The position numbers and the translations under genes were made by a program. 64,000 nucleotides of DNA, from positions 2,917,001-2,981,000 of the forward strand of contig NZ_CP108423.1 of assembly GCF_035917235.1 (NCBI RefSeq), read 5' to 3'. Origin of the DNA: Streptomyces sp. NBC_01294. GTDB taxonomy: Bacteria; Actinomycetota; Actinomycetes; Streptomycetales; Streptomycetaceae. Shown here piece after piece: positions 49,317-60,478 of this stretch; the stretch's first letter is position 1, and every line of letters begins with the position of its first letter. The notes beneath the pieces were generated by a model, which was given only the letters and a program-made list of their open reading frames with translations, did no database searches and was not told the origin of the DNA.

Positions 49317-50084
49317 TTACGCTCCGAAACCGCCCAGCAGCACTCCGGTGAGCGCTCCGGCCGCCATGAAGGGGCCGAAGGCGAAGCCCTGCCGACGGGC
49401 ATCGGGGCCGCACAGCACCAGGATCAGCCCGTACAGGGCCCCGTAGAGGAGGCCCAGGAAGGCCCCCGCGGCCCATACCCCCCACCCGTACCACCCAAGA
49501 GCGACCCCCAGCGAGAGCGCCAGCTTGACGTCGCCGAAGCCCATGCCCGCCGGGTTGATCAGATGGAGCAGCAGGTACGCCGCCCCGAGCGCGCCGCCGC
49601 CCAGCAGCGCGAGCCGCCAGGACCCGGCGGCGCCGGGCAGGAGCGCGGCCACCCCGAGCAGCGCGGCCGCCGCGGCGGCGAGCGGCAGGGTCAGCACGTC
49701 GGGCAGCCGCTGTACGGCCCGGTCGACGAGCGCGAGCAGCACGAGCACCGGGGCGAGCGCCACGTAGGCCCCCACCTCGGGCCGCGCGCCGACCCCGATC
49801 GCGAGCAGCCCGCAGACCCCGCCCGTCAGCACCGCCAGGGGCGCCCCGCGCCGCCCGTACGACACCGAATCCGCGGCGGGGGCCAGGGGCGGCGCGGCCT
49901 GCTCCACCCGGACCCGGACCCGGCAGCGCGCCGGCCCGAGCCAGCCGCGCACCGGGTGCCCCTCCGGGCAGCACTCACGCCAGGGCTCCCCCGGCTCGAC
50001 GCAGAGCCGGTACAGGGCACGAGGCAACAACAGCCCGCCCACCACCCCGTACCCGACGGCAAGAACCCCCACAAGAACACCCAT
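49317..50084 (-). CDS. Prepilin peptidase (A24 family)
   Basis: 255 residues from ATG 50084 (ATG 50108 also possible). First helix VLVGVLAVGYGVVGGLLL, a loop with CCPEGHPVRGW, then helices carrying the two aspartate motifs: LVLLALVDRAVQRLPDVLTL and NPAGMGFGDVKLALSLG (GxGDxK). The aspartyl membrane protease processes type IV/Tad prepilins; no pilus genes adjoin in this window. Confidence 0.9.
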   Translation of the reverse strand: MGVLVGVLAVGYGVVGGLLLPRALYRLCVEPGEPWRECCPEGHPVRGWLGPARCRVRVRVEQAAPPLAPAADSVSYGRRGAPLAVLTGGVCGLLAIGVGARPEVGAYVALAPVLVLLALVDRAVQRLPDVLTLPLAAAAAALLGVAALLPGAAGSWRLALLGGGALGAAYLLLHLINPAGMGFGDVKLALSLGVALGWYGWGVWAAGAFLGLLYGALYGLILVLCGPDARRQGFAFGPFMAAGALTGVLLGGFGA

Positions 50085-50408
50085 CCCGCGAAGGTAGCCC
50101 GCCCTCATCGAGCCCGGCCGGCATTCGAGGCGCCCCCACCCACCCACCCCACCCACCCCATCCAGCCCCGCCCCATCCAGCCCCGCCGGCGTTTGAGGCG
50201 CGGGGTCCGGGGCGGAGCCCCGCCCTTTAAGCCTCGCCGGCGTTTGAGGCGCGGGGTCCGGGGCGGAGCCCCGCTCTTCCAGCCTCGCCGGCGTTTGAGG
50301 CGCGGGGCCGGGCAGCGCCCGGGAAACGGAGAAAGGGCGGGGCGGGGACCAGCTCCGCGCAGCGGCACCCGCACCCACCCCCGCCCGCACCCCCCTACCC
50401 TGACGGCC
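50085..50408. other. Repeat-filled spacer
   Basis: 324 bases without a gene. It is occupied by a CCCACC-rich low-complexity tract (50135-50175) and copies of the GCCGGCGTTTGAGGCGCGGGG element at 50177-50320, with one degenerate copy at about 50108-50133. Confidence 0.7.
50177..50320. repeat. Three tandem copies of a Streptomyces interspersed repeat
   Basis: Copies at about 50177-50224, 50229-50273 and 50278-50320. Each has GCCGGCGTTTGAGGCGCGGG then a GGGGCGGAGCCCC or GGGCAGCGCCC hairpin. The copies differ in C/T at the fifth base (CCCCG vs CCTCG) and in hairpin length, so they arose partly independently or have diverged since. Confidence 0.85.
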
Positions 50409-50780
50409 ATGGCGCCCACCGAACACCGGCCCGACGGCCCCCACACCCTCCACATCAACGCACACCGCATCCCCCTGGAGGTCGCCGCCTCCTACAAGGC
50501 CAGAACCCGCGGACTCCTCGGCCGCGACACCATCGAGGGGGCACTCCTCCTCACCCCCGCGGGAAGCGTGCACACCTTCCGCATGCGGTTCGCGATCGAC
50601 GTGGCGTACCTCGACCGGAACCTCCGCGTGCTCGCCGTGGTCACCATGCCCCCGGGCCGGCTCGGACTGCCCCGCCTCCGCTCCCGCCACGTCCTGGAGG
50701 CCGCGGCCGGCGCCATGGCCGGCTGGGGGCTGCGGGTCGGAACCACCGTCCAGGTGGACCCGCCCCGGACCGACCGGTGA
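50409..50780 (+). CDS. DUF192 domain protein
   Basis: 123 residues. DUF192 motifs KARTRGLLGRDTIEGALLL, GSVHTFRMRFAIDVAYLDRN and VLEAAAGAMAGWGLRVGTTV. Small beta-barrel family; role unknown, often beside type IV prepilin processing genes. Divergent from the prepilin peptidase. Confidence 0.9.
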   Translation: MAPTEHRPDGPHTLHINAHRIPLEVAASYKARTRGLLGRDTIEGALLLTPAGSVHTFRMRFAIDVAYLDRNLRVLAVVTMPPGRLGLPRLRSRHVLEAAAGAMAGWGLRVGTTVQVDPPRTDR

Positions 50781-50851
50781 GACACCAGCTAGGCGAGGCC
50801 CCTCCCCGGCAGTAGGTTGGGGCGGTTGAGCTGGGGCATCAGGGGAGCGGC

Positions 50852-51469
50852 ATGACGGAGAACGCGCGCATCAAGGCGCTGGAGCAGATCATGCCGGCGA
50901 CGCACGGCGCCGACGAGGACATCGACTGGCGGGCGGCCGAGGCGGCCTGGGGAACCCGGTTCCCGGCCGATTTCATCGCGTTCATGGGCCGCTTCGGCGC
51001 GGGCTCCATCAACGGCGAGGCCAGCATCCTGCTGCCGCTGCCCAAGCCCGGCCTCCAGTGGGACCCGGCCGGAATGGCCGAGGAGACCGAGAACGCCCGG
51101 CAGACCTGGGTGGCCGAGGGCGGCCGGTCCGCCTTCGACGTGGACCCGGAGTCGATCATCGCCTGGGGCGTCACCGGCGGGTCGGACATCCTGTGCTGGC
51201 TCACCTCGGACCCCGACCCGGACCGCTGGCCGGTGCTGGTCTGCGGGCGCCACACCGCCGACTCCTTCGCGGTGTATCCGTACGGCATGGCCGAGTTCCT
51301 CTACCGGCTCTGCTCCGACGAGTTCGACGTGAGCCCCGTCAGCATCACCTTCTGGGACGGCGGCCACCTCAGCTTCGTGCACTGGCGCAAGGCCCAGCGC
51401 CGCTGGCAGGAGGGCCGCAACCCGGAGACGGGCGAGCCCGACCCGTACGCCGGCGACTTCGCCGACTAG
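50852..51469 (+). CDS. SMI1/KNR4 (SUKH) family protein
   Basis: 205 residues. The SUKH signature is IDWRAAEAAWGTRFPADFIA then FMGRFGAGSINGEASILLPL, with VTGGSDILCWLTSDPDP and VLVCGRHTADSFAVYP. SUKH proteins are frequently immunity proteins against polymorphic toxins or act as cytoplasmic scaffolds. No toxin gene adjoins. Terminator at 51523. Confidence 0.85.
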   Translation: MTENARIKALEQIMPATHGADEDIDWRAAEAAWGTRFPADFIAFMGRFGAGSINGEASILLPLPKPGLQWDPAGMAEETENARQTWVAEGGRSAFDVDPESIIAWGVTGGSDILCWLTSDPDPDRWPVLVCGRHTADSFAVYPYGMAEFLYRLCSDEFDVSPVSITFWDGGHLSFVHWRKAQRRWQEGRNPETGEPDPYAGDFAD

Positions 51470-51522
51470 CACCCGCCGGACCACGCCCCGGCACCCACAT
51501 TCCCACCACCCCACACACCCCC

Positions 51523-51553
51523 AGCCCGTTCCGTGACCGGAAACGGGCTTTTC
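51523..51553 (+). terminator. SUKH gene terminator
   Basis: AGCCCGTTCCG-TGAC-CGGAAACGGGCT, a near-perfect stem (one bulged base), followed by TTTT. 53 bases past the stop. Confidence 0.85.
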
Positions 51554-51769
51554 GGCATGTCTACGCGCGTCCGATTTGTTGATCACATATCGGAAAACAC
51601 CATCCGGAAAAGCCCCACTTGGAGCATTGACCACAAGTACGGCCCCAATGTAATCAACCACCCCATCCTCGGGAGAGAATTCCGGCCAACGGGCCGTAGA
51701 GGGGAGACCCAGCCCGGAGCAACTCATGAGTAATAACGGGATTCAAAAGAAATTCAGGGGAATATACCC

Positions 51770-53056
51770 GTGCGACGAAGAATCTTCGGCACGGCCGCCA
51801 CCACGGTCGTGCTCGGTCTGCTGATACCTCTGGCCGGATGTGGTGGCTCCGGAGACGGTGCAGGTGACAGCGGTACGCTGCACCTGGTCGCCGCCGAATA
51901 CGGCAACAGCCCGGCCACCAGTTCCAAGCCGTTCTGGGACAAGATGGCGACTGATTTCGCCAAGGAGAACCCCGGCATCAAGCTCGACGTCAAGCTCCTG
52001 CCGTGGGCCGACATCGACCGCGAGGTCTCCCGCATGGTGAAGGCCGGCAAGGCGCCGGATGTCGCGCTCATGGGCTCTTACTCGGACTTCGCCGCCCAGG
52101 GCAAGCTGTATCCCGCGGACGAACTCCTCTCGGTCACCGCCGAGGCGAATTTCCTTCCGCCGCTCGCCGATGCCGGCTCCGTCGGCAACACGCTGTACGG
52201 CCTGCCCTTCGTGGCGAGCAGCCGCCTCCTCTTCTACAACCAGGCGCTCTTCACCAAGGCGGGCATCAAGGAGCCCCCGAAGACCTGGTCCGACCTCAAG
52301 GCCGCCGCCAAGGCGCTCAAGGACAAGGGCGTGAAGTACCCGTACGCCCTTCCCCTGGGCCCGGAGGAGGCGCACGCCGAGGCGATGATCTGGGAGCTCA
52401 GCAACGGCGGCGGCTACGCCGACAGCAGCGGCAACTACAGCCTGGCCTCCGAGCAGAACATCGCGACCTGGACCTGGGTCAAGAACGAGCTGGTCGCTCC
52501 CGGGCTCACCGGCCCCACCGCGCCGTCCCAGCTGAACCGCGCGGACGCCTTCGGCGCCTTCCTGCAGGGCGAGGTCGGCATGCTCAACGGCTACCCCTCG
52601 CTCGCCCACGAGGCGCGCGCCAAGGGCATCAGCGTCGGCACGGCCGTCATGCCCGTCGCGGACAGCCTCGGCACCGGGGAGACCCCGCCGGCCGTCGGCG
52701 TGGCCGACTGGATGATGGCGTTCAAGCAGAACGGCAAGCGCGCGGAGATCAGCAAGTTCCTGGACTTCGTCTACCAGGACAAGAACCTGTCGGACTTCGC
52801 CGGCCGCTACCACCTGCTGCCGTCCACCGTCACCGCCGCGCGCACCCCGGCAGGCGGCGGCCTCGACAAGAACGACCAGCTGTTCCTGAGCGCGCTGTAC
52901 ACCGCCCAGCTCTACCCGGTGAACGACCCGTCCTGGCTGTCCGTCAGCGACACCATCAAGCGCAACATCGGGCGCGCCGTGGAGCCGGCCGGCGACCCGA
53001 AGACCGTCCTGGAGGACATCGCCGCCCAGGCCGGCGAAGCCTCGAAGAAGAACTGA
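51770..53056 (+). CDS. Extracellular solute-binding lipoprotein (sugar ABC type)
   Basis: 428 residues from GTG 51770, with AGGGGAA upstream. Lipobox LLIPLAGCGGSG (Cys about 24) gives a lipid anchor. Family-1 solute-binding fold: PGIKLDVKLLPWADIDREVS, KAPDVALMGSYSDFAAQGKL, YGLPFVASSRLLFYNQALFT and WSDLKAAAKALKDKGVKY. No permease or ATPase gene is nearby, so it is an orphan binding protein, perhaps serving a remote or shared transporter. Preceded by about 215 bases of spacer with an AT-rich promoter-like stretch. Confidence 0.92.
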   Translation: MRRRIFGTAATTVVLGLLIPLAGCGGSGDGAGDSGTLHLVAAEYGNSPATSSKPFWDKMATDFAKENPGIKLDVKLLPWADIDREVSRMVKAGKAPDVALMGSYSDFAAQGKLYPADELLSVTAEANFLPPLADAGSVGNTLYGLPFVASSRLLFYNQALFTKAGIKEPPKTWSDLKAAAKALKDKGVKYPYALPLGPEEAHAEAMIWELSNGGGYADSSGNYSLASEQNIATWTWVKNELVAPGLTGPTAPSQLNRADAFGAFLQGEVGMLNGYPSLAHEARAKGISVGTAVMPVADSLGTGETPPAVGVADWMMAFKQNGKRAEISKFLDFVYQDKNLSDFAGRYHLLPSTVTAARTPAGGGLDKNDQLFLSALYTAQLYPVNDPSWLSVSDTIKRNIGRAVEPAGDPKTVLEDIAAQAGEASKKN

Positions 53057-53228
53057 AAGTCCTTCCCGACACGGGACCTTCGCCCCATGCCGCAGACCAC
53101 CCTGTGCGGCACCATGGCCTCTACGGCACTTGATCCAAGGCCGCGGCCCAGTCGCCCGCCGAGCACTCACGAGGTGCGCGGGGCGGCCGGACCCCAGGGC
53201 GGGCCCCAGGCAGGCCCCCACGTCAGCG

Positions 53229-53855
53229 TCAGCGTTGCGGCCCGTGGTCCGTGGCGAACGCCTTCCGGTACTGCTCGCAGCTGGAGTTCCAGCGCAGCGT
53301 GCCCGCGACCGTCCCGTAGTCCGAGCGCGTGACCGACCACTCCACGGTGTACTCGCCCGTGTCGCACGCGATCCGCTTGCCGCCCGCGACCTTCTCGCGC
53401 CCGGTCGGCGGCTTCCCCGTCAGCTCCTCGCGCACCTCTCCCGCAACGGCCCCCTTCGCGGTCCGCAGCACGGCGCGCACGACGATCGGGTGCTCGCCCT
53501 CCTTGACCGTCATCGCCTTCTTCACGACCGTCGAGTCCGACACCGACCAGGCGAACTCGTACGAGAGCAGCCAGGCCAGCGTCTTGGGGTCGCCGGTCCG
53601 GCGCTCTTGGTCCGGTGCGCCCGAGGGGCCGGGGCGGGTGACCGTCTTGTACTGGACCCCTGGGTGGAGGCGGAACTGCCCCTCCACCTTGTGCATCTCG
53701 TCCTTGGTCCACATCGACTTCATGGTCTTCTCGCCGCCTGCCGGATCCTGCAGGTAGAACGTTCCCTCCGCGGCGGTGGCCGGCAGGCCGAGGGCGGGTA
53801 CGAGGGCCGCCGCGGCGGTGGCCAGGGCGAGAGCGGCGATGCGGGTGCGCTTCAT
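53229..53855 (-). CDS. Secreted hypothetical protein
   Basis: 208 residues with a signal peptide (RIAALALATAAAALVPALGL, TATAA). Mature domain has a Cys in KRIACDTGEYTVEW and another in LRWNSSCEQYRKAF near the end, likely a disulfide. Rich in charged and beta-forming residues. Convergent with the solute-binding gene. Family not recognised. Confidence 0.7.
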   Translation of the reverse strand: MKRTRIAALALATAAAALVPALGLPATAAEGTFYLQDPAGGEKTMKSMWTKDEMHKVEGQFRLHPGVQYKTVTRPGPSGAPDQERRTGDPKTLAWLLSYEFAWSVSDSTVVKKAMTVKEGEHPIVVRAVLRTAKGAVAGEVREELTGKPPTGREKVAGGKRIACDTGEYTVEWSVTRSDYGTVAGTLRWNSSCEQYRKAFATDHGPQR

Positions 53856-54000
53856 GCCCGGACCAACGGGACCCCGCGGCGGCCCGGAACGTCGCCGGGC
53901 GCGCTTTCACCCGTACGGGAGCGCCCGGTTCACGGAATAGCCGATGATCAACTTCCGTTCTCCGGGTGCAGACTTGGCAAGGAGACGGACGGGGGATCCG

Positions 54001-55158
54001 ATGGGCGTGGACGCAGGTGTGAACGTGGGCGTCACCGTGGACGGCACGGTGGCGGCGGGCTGGGAGCCGGTGCGCGAGGAGTTCGCGGCCGCCGTGGCGG
54101 CCGAGCCGCATTCGCCCGAGGCCCAGCTGGCCGTGCACCACCGGGGCCGCCGGGTGGTCGATCTGTGGGCTGGCGAGGACACCGACGGGGAGACCCTGAG
54201 CGGGGTCTACTCGATCACCAAGGGCGCGGCGCACCTGGTGGTGGCGCTGCTCGTGCAGGACGGCGTACTGGACTGGGACCGCCCGGTGCCGGCGTACTGG
54301 CCCGAGTTCACCGGGGACGGCAAGGAGCGGCTGACGCTGCGCCAGCTGATCAGCCACCGGTCCGGGCTGATCAACACCGACGAGGGCTTCGACTACGACG
54401 AGATCGCGGACGACGCCCTGATCGCGTCGCGGCTGGCCCGGCAGAAGCCGTTCTGGGAGCCCGGTACGGCGTACGGCTACCACGCCTTCGTGATCGGCGC
54501 GCTGACCGGCGAGGTCGTGCGCCGGGCGACGGGCCGGTCGGTCCAGGAGGTCTACGAGGAGCGCGTGCGCGCCCCGTACGGGCTGGACCTGTACCTGGGT
54601 CTGCCCGCCTCGGAGGAAGGCCGCTGGAAGCCGGTGCTGGAGATGCTGCCGACGCCCGGGCAGCGGGCGGCGCAGGCCGGCGGCGGGCCGCTGCCGGCCC
54701 TGCTGGCGGTCGCCTTCAACGCGCACCGGGAACCCCCGATGGACCTGATCGTCCACGCCAACCACCCGAGGACGCGGGAGCTCGGACCGGCCTCGGCGGG
54801 CGGCATGGGATCGGCGCGCGGCATCGCGGGCCTGTACGCGGCGGCGATCGGCGCGTTCGACGGCCGGGCGCCGCTGCTGGAGGCGGACACGGTGGCGGAG
54901 GTCGCGAGGCTGCACACTCCGGGCCCGGACGCCGTGACCGCGGAGCCGGACCACTTCGGGCTGGGCTTCAAGCAGCAGCCGGCGGTGGGCCCGCGGGCCT
55001 TCGGGCACAGCGGTGCGGCGGGCGCGCAGGGCTTCGCCGATCCGGTCACCGGAGTCGCGTACGGGTACACGCGCCGCCGTTTCGGCTTCCCGGGCGGGGC
55101 GGCGCCGGAGAACGAGCGCCTGACGGCGGCGGTGTTGGATGCGGCGCGGGCGGTATGA
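54001..55158 (+). CDS. Serine hydrolase, class C beta-lactamase/esterase family
   Basis: 385 residues from ATG 54001, with GGGGGA just upstream. Nucleophile in GVYSITKGAAHLVVALL (SxxK), the second block PGTAYGYHAFVIGALTGEVV (YxN replaced by YGYH), and the third GHSGAAG (HxG in place of KTG). EstB-like features: YWPEFTGDGKERLTLRQLIS and HRSGLI. No signal peptide. Likely a cytoplasmic esterase rather than a true beta-lactamase. Confidence 0.88.
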   Translation: MGVDAGVNVGVTVDGTVAAGWEPVREEFAAAVAAEPHSPEAQLAVHHRGRRVVDLWAGEDTDGETLSGVYSITKGAAHLVVALLVQDGVLDWDRPVPAYWPEFTGDGKERLTLRQLISHRSGLINTDEGFDYDEIADDALIASRLARQKPFWEPGTAYGYHAFVIGALTGEVVRRATGRSVQEVYEERVRAPYGLDLYLGLPASEEGRWKPVLEMLPTPGQRAAQAGGGPLPALLAVAFNAHREPPMDLIVHANHPRTRELGPASAGGMGSARGIAGLYAAAIGAFDGRAPLLEADTVAEVARLHTPGPDAVTAEPDHFGLGFKQQPAVGPRAFGHSGAAGAQGFADPVTGVAYGYTRRRFGFPGGAAPENERLTAAVLDAARAV

Positions 55159-55167
55159 CCCCGGGGC

Positions 55168-55497
55168 TCAGGCCTGGCCGGTCTCGAAGTGGCTGATCCG
55201 GCCGCCGCCGGGGGCGATCGTGAAGCGCCAGGCGGTGCGCATCTCTCCCCAGGTGTCGTTGCGGTAGTTGACGATCAGGGCGCGGCCGCCGTCGGACTCG
55301 GACTGGACGTCCATGTGGCCGCCGGAGTCGAAGATCTCCCGGTCGATCCAGTCGTGGAGGTCGCGGTCGGAGCCGTCGTCGGCCATGGTCGCGTCGGCGG
55401 TCAGGAGCGCGAGGAAGGCGTCCTTGTCGTGCGCGTTGACGGCGCTGACGAGGGCGCCGACCACGGGGTCGGAGAGTTTGGCGGGGGCGATGGCCAC
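55168..55497 (-). CDS. NTF2-like (SnoaL/nuclear transport factor 2) protein
   Basis: 109 residues from GTG 55497, with AGGAGG five bases upstream. Helix VVGALVSAVNAHDKDAFLAL then LTADATMADDGSDRD, typical of the NTF2-like fold. A small cone-shaped binding protein; ligand unknown. Convergent with the serine hydrolase. Confidence 0.82.
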   Translation of the reverse strand: MAIAPAKLSDPVVGALVSAVNAHDKDAFLALLTADATMADDGSDRDLHDWIDREIFDSGGHMDVQSESDGGRALIVNYRNDTWGEMRTAWRFTIAPGGGRISHFETGQA

Positions 55498-55662
55498 GGG
55501 AGCCTCCTGGTCGGTCGGGCGCGCGTTCGCCCGTGCCCGACCAGGGAACAACGCGCACCGGGCCGCGTCGTCGACCCTCACCCGTTCGCCCGGCGGACGG
55601 CGTGTCAGGCGACGGCAGCGGGGTCAGGCCGGGAGGAGACCCGGAGGGAGGGGCGGGGGGGC

Positions 55663-56496
55663 TCAGGGCGTGTCGGGGGCGGTGCGGACCGGGAAGCCCG
55701 TCGGCCGGCCCTGCTCCCCCAGCCAGGCCAGCACCTGGTCGAGGGCCTCGACGGTCTGGGCGCGGTTGCCGCCGCCGTCGTGGAAGAGCACCGTCGGGCC
55801 GTTGCCTATCTCGCGCTTCACCGCGTCGACGATGGCGGCCGCACCCGGCTTGTCGAAGTCCTTGGTGTCGACGTTCCAGCCGAGCGGACGCATGCCGTTC
55901 GCGGCGGCGATGCGCCGGCTGTCGGGGGTGAACGCGCCGCCGGGGGCCCGGTAGTACTCGACCTTGGCGCCGCTGCCCGCGGCTTCCTCGATCAGCTTCT
56001 TCGCGTCCAGGATCTGCCGCTCCTGGTAGGCGACGGGCTTCTTGTCCATGGCCGTGTCGTGGTCCATGGTGTGGTCGCAGAGCCGGTGGCCGGCCGCGAC
56101 CACCTTCTTGACCAGGTCGGGGTGGGCCTTGGCCTGCGGCCCGACCATGCAGAAGGTCGCCTTGACGTCGTGCTTGCGGAGTATCTCCAGCATCTTCGGG
56201 GTCCAGCGGGGGTCGGGGCCGTCGTCGATGGTGATGTTGACGGCGTTCGCGCCGCCCTCCGATGCGTGGGCTATGCCCTCGGGTATCCGCTGCTGCGGCT
56301 GCGCCGGCTGACCGCCGTCGCCGCGGCCGGAGTTGTCGGTGCCCTTCGGCCCGGCCACGTTCTGCCGGGCCGCGGTGCTGCCCGGCTCCACCAGGGTCGC
56401 CACCCCCCACACCGTCGCCGCCACGGCGGCGGCCGAGGCCACGACGGCCGCACCGGCCCGGATGCCCTTCTTGTTCACGCGCGTCGAGAATCCCAT
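55663..56496 (-). CDS. Secreted polysaccharide deacetylase (NodB family)
   Basis: 277 residues with an N-terminal membrane/signal segment (GAAVVASAAAVAATVWGVA). NodB motifs: NAVNITIDDGPDPRWTP (motif 1), RLCDHTMDHDTAMD (HxxxxH metal site), YYRAPGGAFTPD (motif 3) and VLFHDGGGNRAQTVEALD (motif 5, His). CE4 deacetylase acting on wall or capsule glycans. Upstream spacer carries no regulator. Confidence 0.92.
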   Translation of the reverse strand: MGFSTRVNKKGIRAGAAVVASAAAVAATVWGVATLVEPGSTAARQNVAGPKGTDNSGRGDGGQPAQPQQRIPEGIAHASEGGANAVNITIDDGPDPRWTPKMLEILRKHDVKATFCMVGPQAKAHPDLVKKVVAAGHRLCDHTMDHDTAMDKKPVAYQERQILDAKKLIEEAAGSGAKVEYYRAPGGAFTPDSRRIAAANGMRPLGWNVDTKDFDKPGAAAIVDAVKREIGNGPTVLFHDGGGNRAQTVEALDQVLAWLGEQGRPTGFPVRTAPDTP

Positions 56497-56764
56497 GAAC
56501 TGTCCTCCCCATCCGCTTTGCGAGCGTTCTGTGGATCAGGACGTTCATCGCCGCCGAGGAGTTCCAGCCGAATACCCCATAAATTCCGCGCAATGGGACT
56601 GATGGTACTGATGGGACTTTGGTCCTTGATCGCCCCGAATTCCTGCCCCGGCGATACCCGGGTGAAACGGCGCAAGTCCCTGCTGTGCGCCCCCTGACCC
56701 CAAGTCCCGTCCCGTGTCCGGAAGTTCACCAACCCCGACCTGGCGGCCCGTGCGCGACGCGAAA

Positions 56765-56806
56765 AGGCCCGGCCCCGGCGGAGGTTCGTCCACCGGGGCC
56801 GGGCCT
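56765..56806 (-). terminator. Terminator of the DHA2 transporter gene
   Basis: 14-bp perfect stem AGGCCCGGCCCCGG and complement, 14-base loop, AAAA on the left giving a T-run for the minus-strand transcript. 26 bases past the stop. Confidence 0.85.
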
Positions 56807-56831
56807 GAGTGTGCGGGGGTCAGCGCAGGGG

Positions 56832-58637
<1,806 letters not shown>

Positions 58638-58651
58638 AATTGGGGAGAGCC

Positions 58652-59233
58652 ATGTCCAGCAGCAGTCCGCAGCGCCGCCGTGGTGACACGCGCCAGCGCA
58701 TCCAGGACGTCGCACTGGAGCTCTTCGCCGAGCAGGGGTACGAGAAGACGTCGCTGCGCGAGATCGCGGAGCGGCTGGGGGTCACGAAGGCGGCGCTGTA
58801 TTACCACTTCAAGACCAAGGAAGACATCATCATCAGCATCTTCGAGGACGTGACGCGGCCCATCGACGAGCTGATCGAGTGGGCGGAGCAGCAGCCGCGC
58901 ACGCTGGAGACCAAGCGCGAGGTGCTGCGCCGCTACAGCGAGGTGATGGCGGCGGGCTCCTCGCTGTACCGGTTCATGCAGGAGAACCAGGCGACGACGC
59001 GTGAGCTGACCATCGGCGAGACGGTGAAGCAGCGGCTCTTCACCCTGGTGGAGCTCCTCCGTACCGAGGACGGCCCGCTGACGGACCAAGTGCGCTGCGT
59101 CAGCGCGCTGTTCACACTGCACGCCGGCATGATGTTCCTCCAGCACGTGGAGGGCGACCCGGAGGAGACCCGCCTGGCGGCCCTGGAGGTCGCCACGGAC
59201 CTCATCACCCAGGCCCACCACGAGCCCTCCTGA
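58652..59233 (+). CDS. TetR family regulator of the DHA2 pump
   Basis: 193 residues from ATG 58652, with GGGGAG upstream. HTH: RIQDVALELFAEQGYEKTSL, REIAERLGVTKAALYYHF, the consensus TetR N-terminus. Large ligand domain follows. Divergent from the DHA2 efflux gene; the shared operator makes this a local repressor-pump pair. Confidence 0.94.
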   Translation: MSSSSPQRRRGDTRQRIQDVALELFAEQGYEKTSLREIAERLGVTKAALYYHFKTKEDIIISIFEDVTRPIDELIEWAEQQPRTLETKREVLRRYSEVMAAGSSLYRFMQENQATTRELTIGETVKQRLFTLVELLRTEDGPLTDQVRCVSALFTLHAGMMFLQHVEGDPEETRLAALEVATDLITQAHHEPS

Positions 59234-59375
59234 TCCACCGGTTCGGCCTCGGTCACGACACCCTCCGCGAGGCGTTCGCCTCGGCCCGGAGCCGGACCTC
59301 CCGGCCGAGTGGGCACAGGACCGGCTCCTGCACGCAGCACCACCTTCACGCCGCGGGAAGGGAAGACATACCACG

Positions 59376-59813
59376 ATGAGCTGGAATAACGAAACGCCCA
59401 GCGCGACGATGACGGCACAACAGTTCAAGATCGTGTTTCAGGTGACGAAAGAGGTGCATAGCGTCCCTGAAGAGCGATTCGCCGCGGCCGAAATCCCGCC
59501 GGAGCACACCACCGAAATCCTGGGGTTCGCACGCGACATCAGGAAGGCTCTGAGCGCAGGCGGAGTGGAGGTTCACTTCGTCTCTCCGGACCCTTCGGAC
59601 AGGCGAACCCTGCGGATCCAGGAACCGTCTGAAGCCGAAGGATCCTGGGAAAGTTCGAGGGAATTCCCGTCGGATGTCGCAGGCCGCTGGCGGTCCTTGA
59701 TCAACGTGACGGTCGCATCGTTGGGCCCGGACGAACTGAGGTTCAGGACGGGCTACGGCAAGGCGGAGGTCGACTCCGCCTGCTCGCCGCTCGGCACCCT
59801 GTTCGGCGGCTGA
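59376..59813 (+). CDS. Hypothetical protein
   Basis: 145 residues. GGGAAGG upstream and ATG at 59376. Soluble, with a helix AEIPPEHTTEILGFARDIRK and beta-like VEVHFVSPDPSDRRTLRI. Less GC-biased codons than its neighbours (e.g. GGATCCTGGGAAAG), which hints at recent acquisition. Family not recognised. Confidence 0.6.
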   Translation: MSWNNETPSATMTAQQFKIVFQVTKEVHSVPEERFAAAEIPPEHTTEILGFARDIRKALSAGGVEVHFVSPDPSDRRTLRIQEPSEAEGSWESSREFPSDVAGRWRSLINVTVASLGPDELRFRTGYGKAEVDSACSPLGTLFGG

Positions 59814-59866
59814 CCGGCAGGTCCGCTCGGGGGCGCCTCCGCCGCGTGGTGCGAACGCGCGAGGGC

Positions 59867-59968
59867 GCCGTGCGCGCGGTGGTCCGCGCGCACGGCGGCC
59901 GATGTCCCCAACTGGAGCAAGATGTAAGGAAAACCCCGCCCGCCGCGACACGGTTCGCACGGCGGGCG
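59867..59968. terminator. Two convergent hairpin terminators
   Basis: GCCGTGCGCGCG/CGCGCGCACGGC (12 bp, 59867-59896) would end the plus-strand gene at 59376. CGCCCGCCG/CGGCGGGCG (59937-59968) with GGAAAACC on its left would end the minus-strand gene at 59980 with a T-run. Confidence 0.65.
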
Positions 59969-59979
59969 CGGACGGCACG

Positions 59980-60420
59980 TCAGACGAGCCGGCGGCCCTC
60001 GGCGGCGATGGGGACGTCGTTGATGCTGGCCTCGCGCCGCCTCATCAGGCCGTTGTCGTCGAACTCCCACTGCTCGTTGCCGTGGCTGCGGAACCACTGC
60101 CCGGCGGCGTCGTGCCACTCGTACTCGAAGCGGACGGAGATGCGGTTGCCGGTGAAGGCCCAAAGCTCCTTGCGGAGGCGGTAGTCGAGCTCGCGCTCCC
60201 ACTTCTCGGCGAGGAAGGCGCGGATCTCGGCGCGGCCGGTGAGGAAGCGGTCGCGGTTCCGCCAGACCGAGTCCTCGGTGTACGCGAGGGAGACGCGCTC
60301 GGGGTCGCGGCTGTTCCAGGCGTCCTCGGCCGCTTGGACCTTGGCGCGGGCGGACTCCTCGGTGAAGGGCGGCAGGGGCGGGCGTACGGCGGCGGTGGTG
60401 GCGGTCGCGGCAGTGGTCAC
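59980..60420 (-). CDS. NTF2-like protein (DUF1348 type)
   Basis: 146 residues from GTG 60420, with AAAGGGA upstream. [40 protein letters not shown] and [18 protein letters not shown] identify the DUF1348 nuclear-transport-factor-like family. Divergent from a TetR regulator with twin operators, so probably inducible. Role unknown. Confidence 0.88.
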   Translation of the reverse strand: MTTAATATTAAVRPPLPPFTEESARAKVQAAEDAWNSRDPERVSLAYTEDSVWRNRDRFLTGRAEIRAFLAEKWERELDYRLRKELWAFTGNRISVRFEYEWHDAAGQWFRSHGNEQWEFDDNGLMRRREASINDVPIAAEGRRLV

Positions 60421-60478
60421 AGGTATCCCTTTCCCAGGGCGACGGATGGCGAGCGCGGAGAACGGAGAACGGAGAGTT

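Noticed and set aside
54466..54500. True class C beta-lactamase (AmpC)
   Set aside because: YxN and KTG motifs are replaced and there is no signal peptide; an EstB-like esterase fits better.
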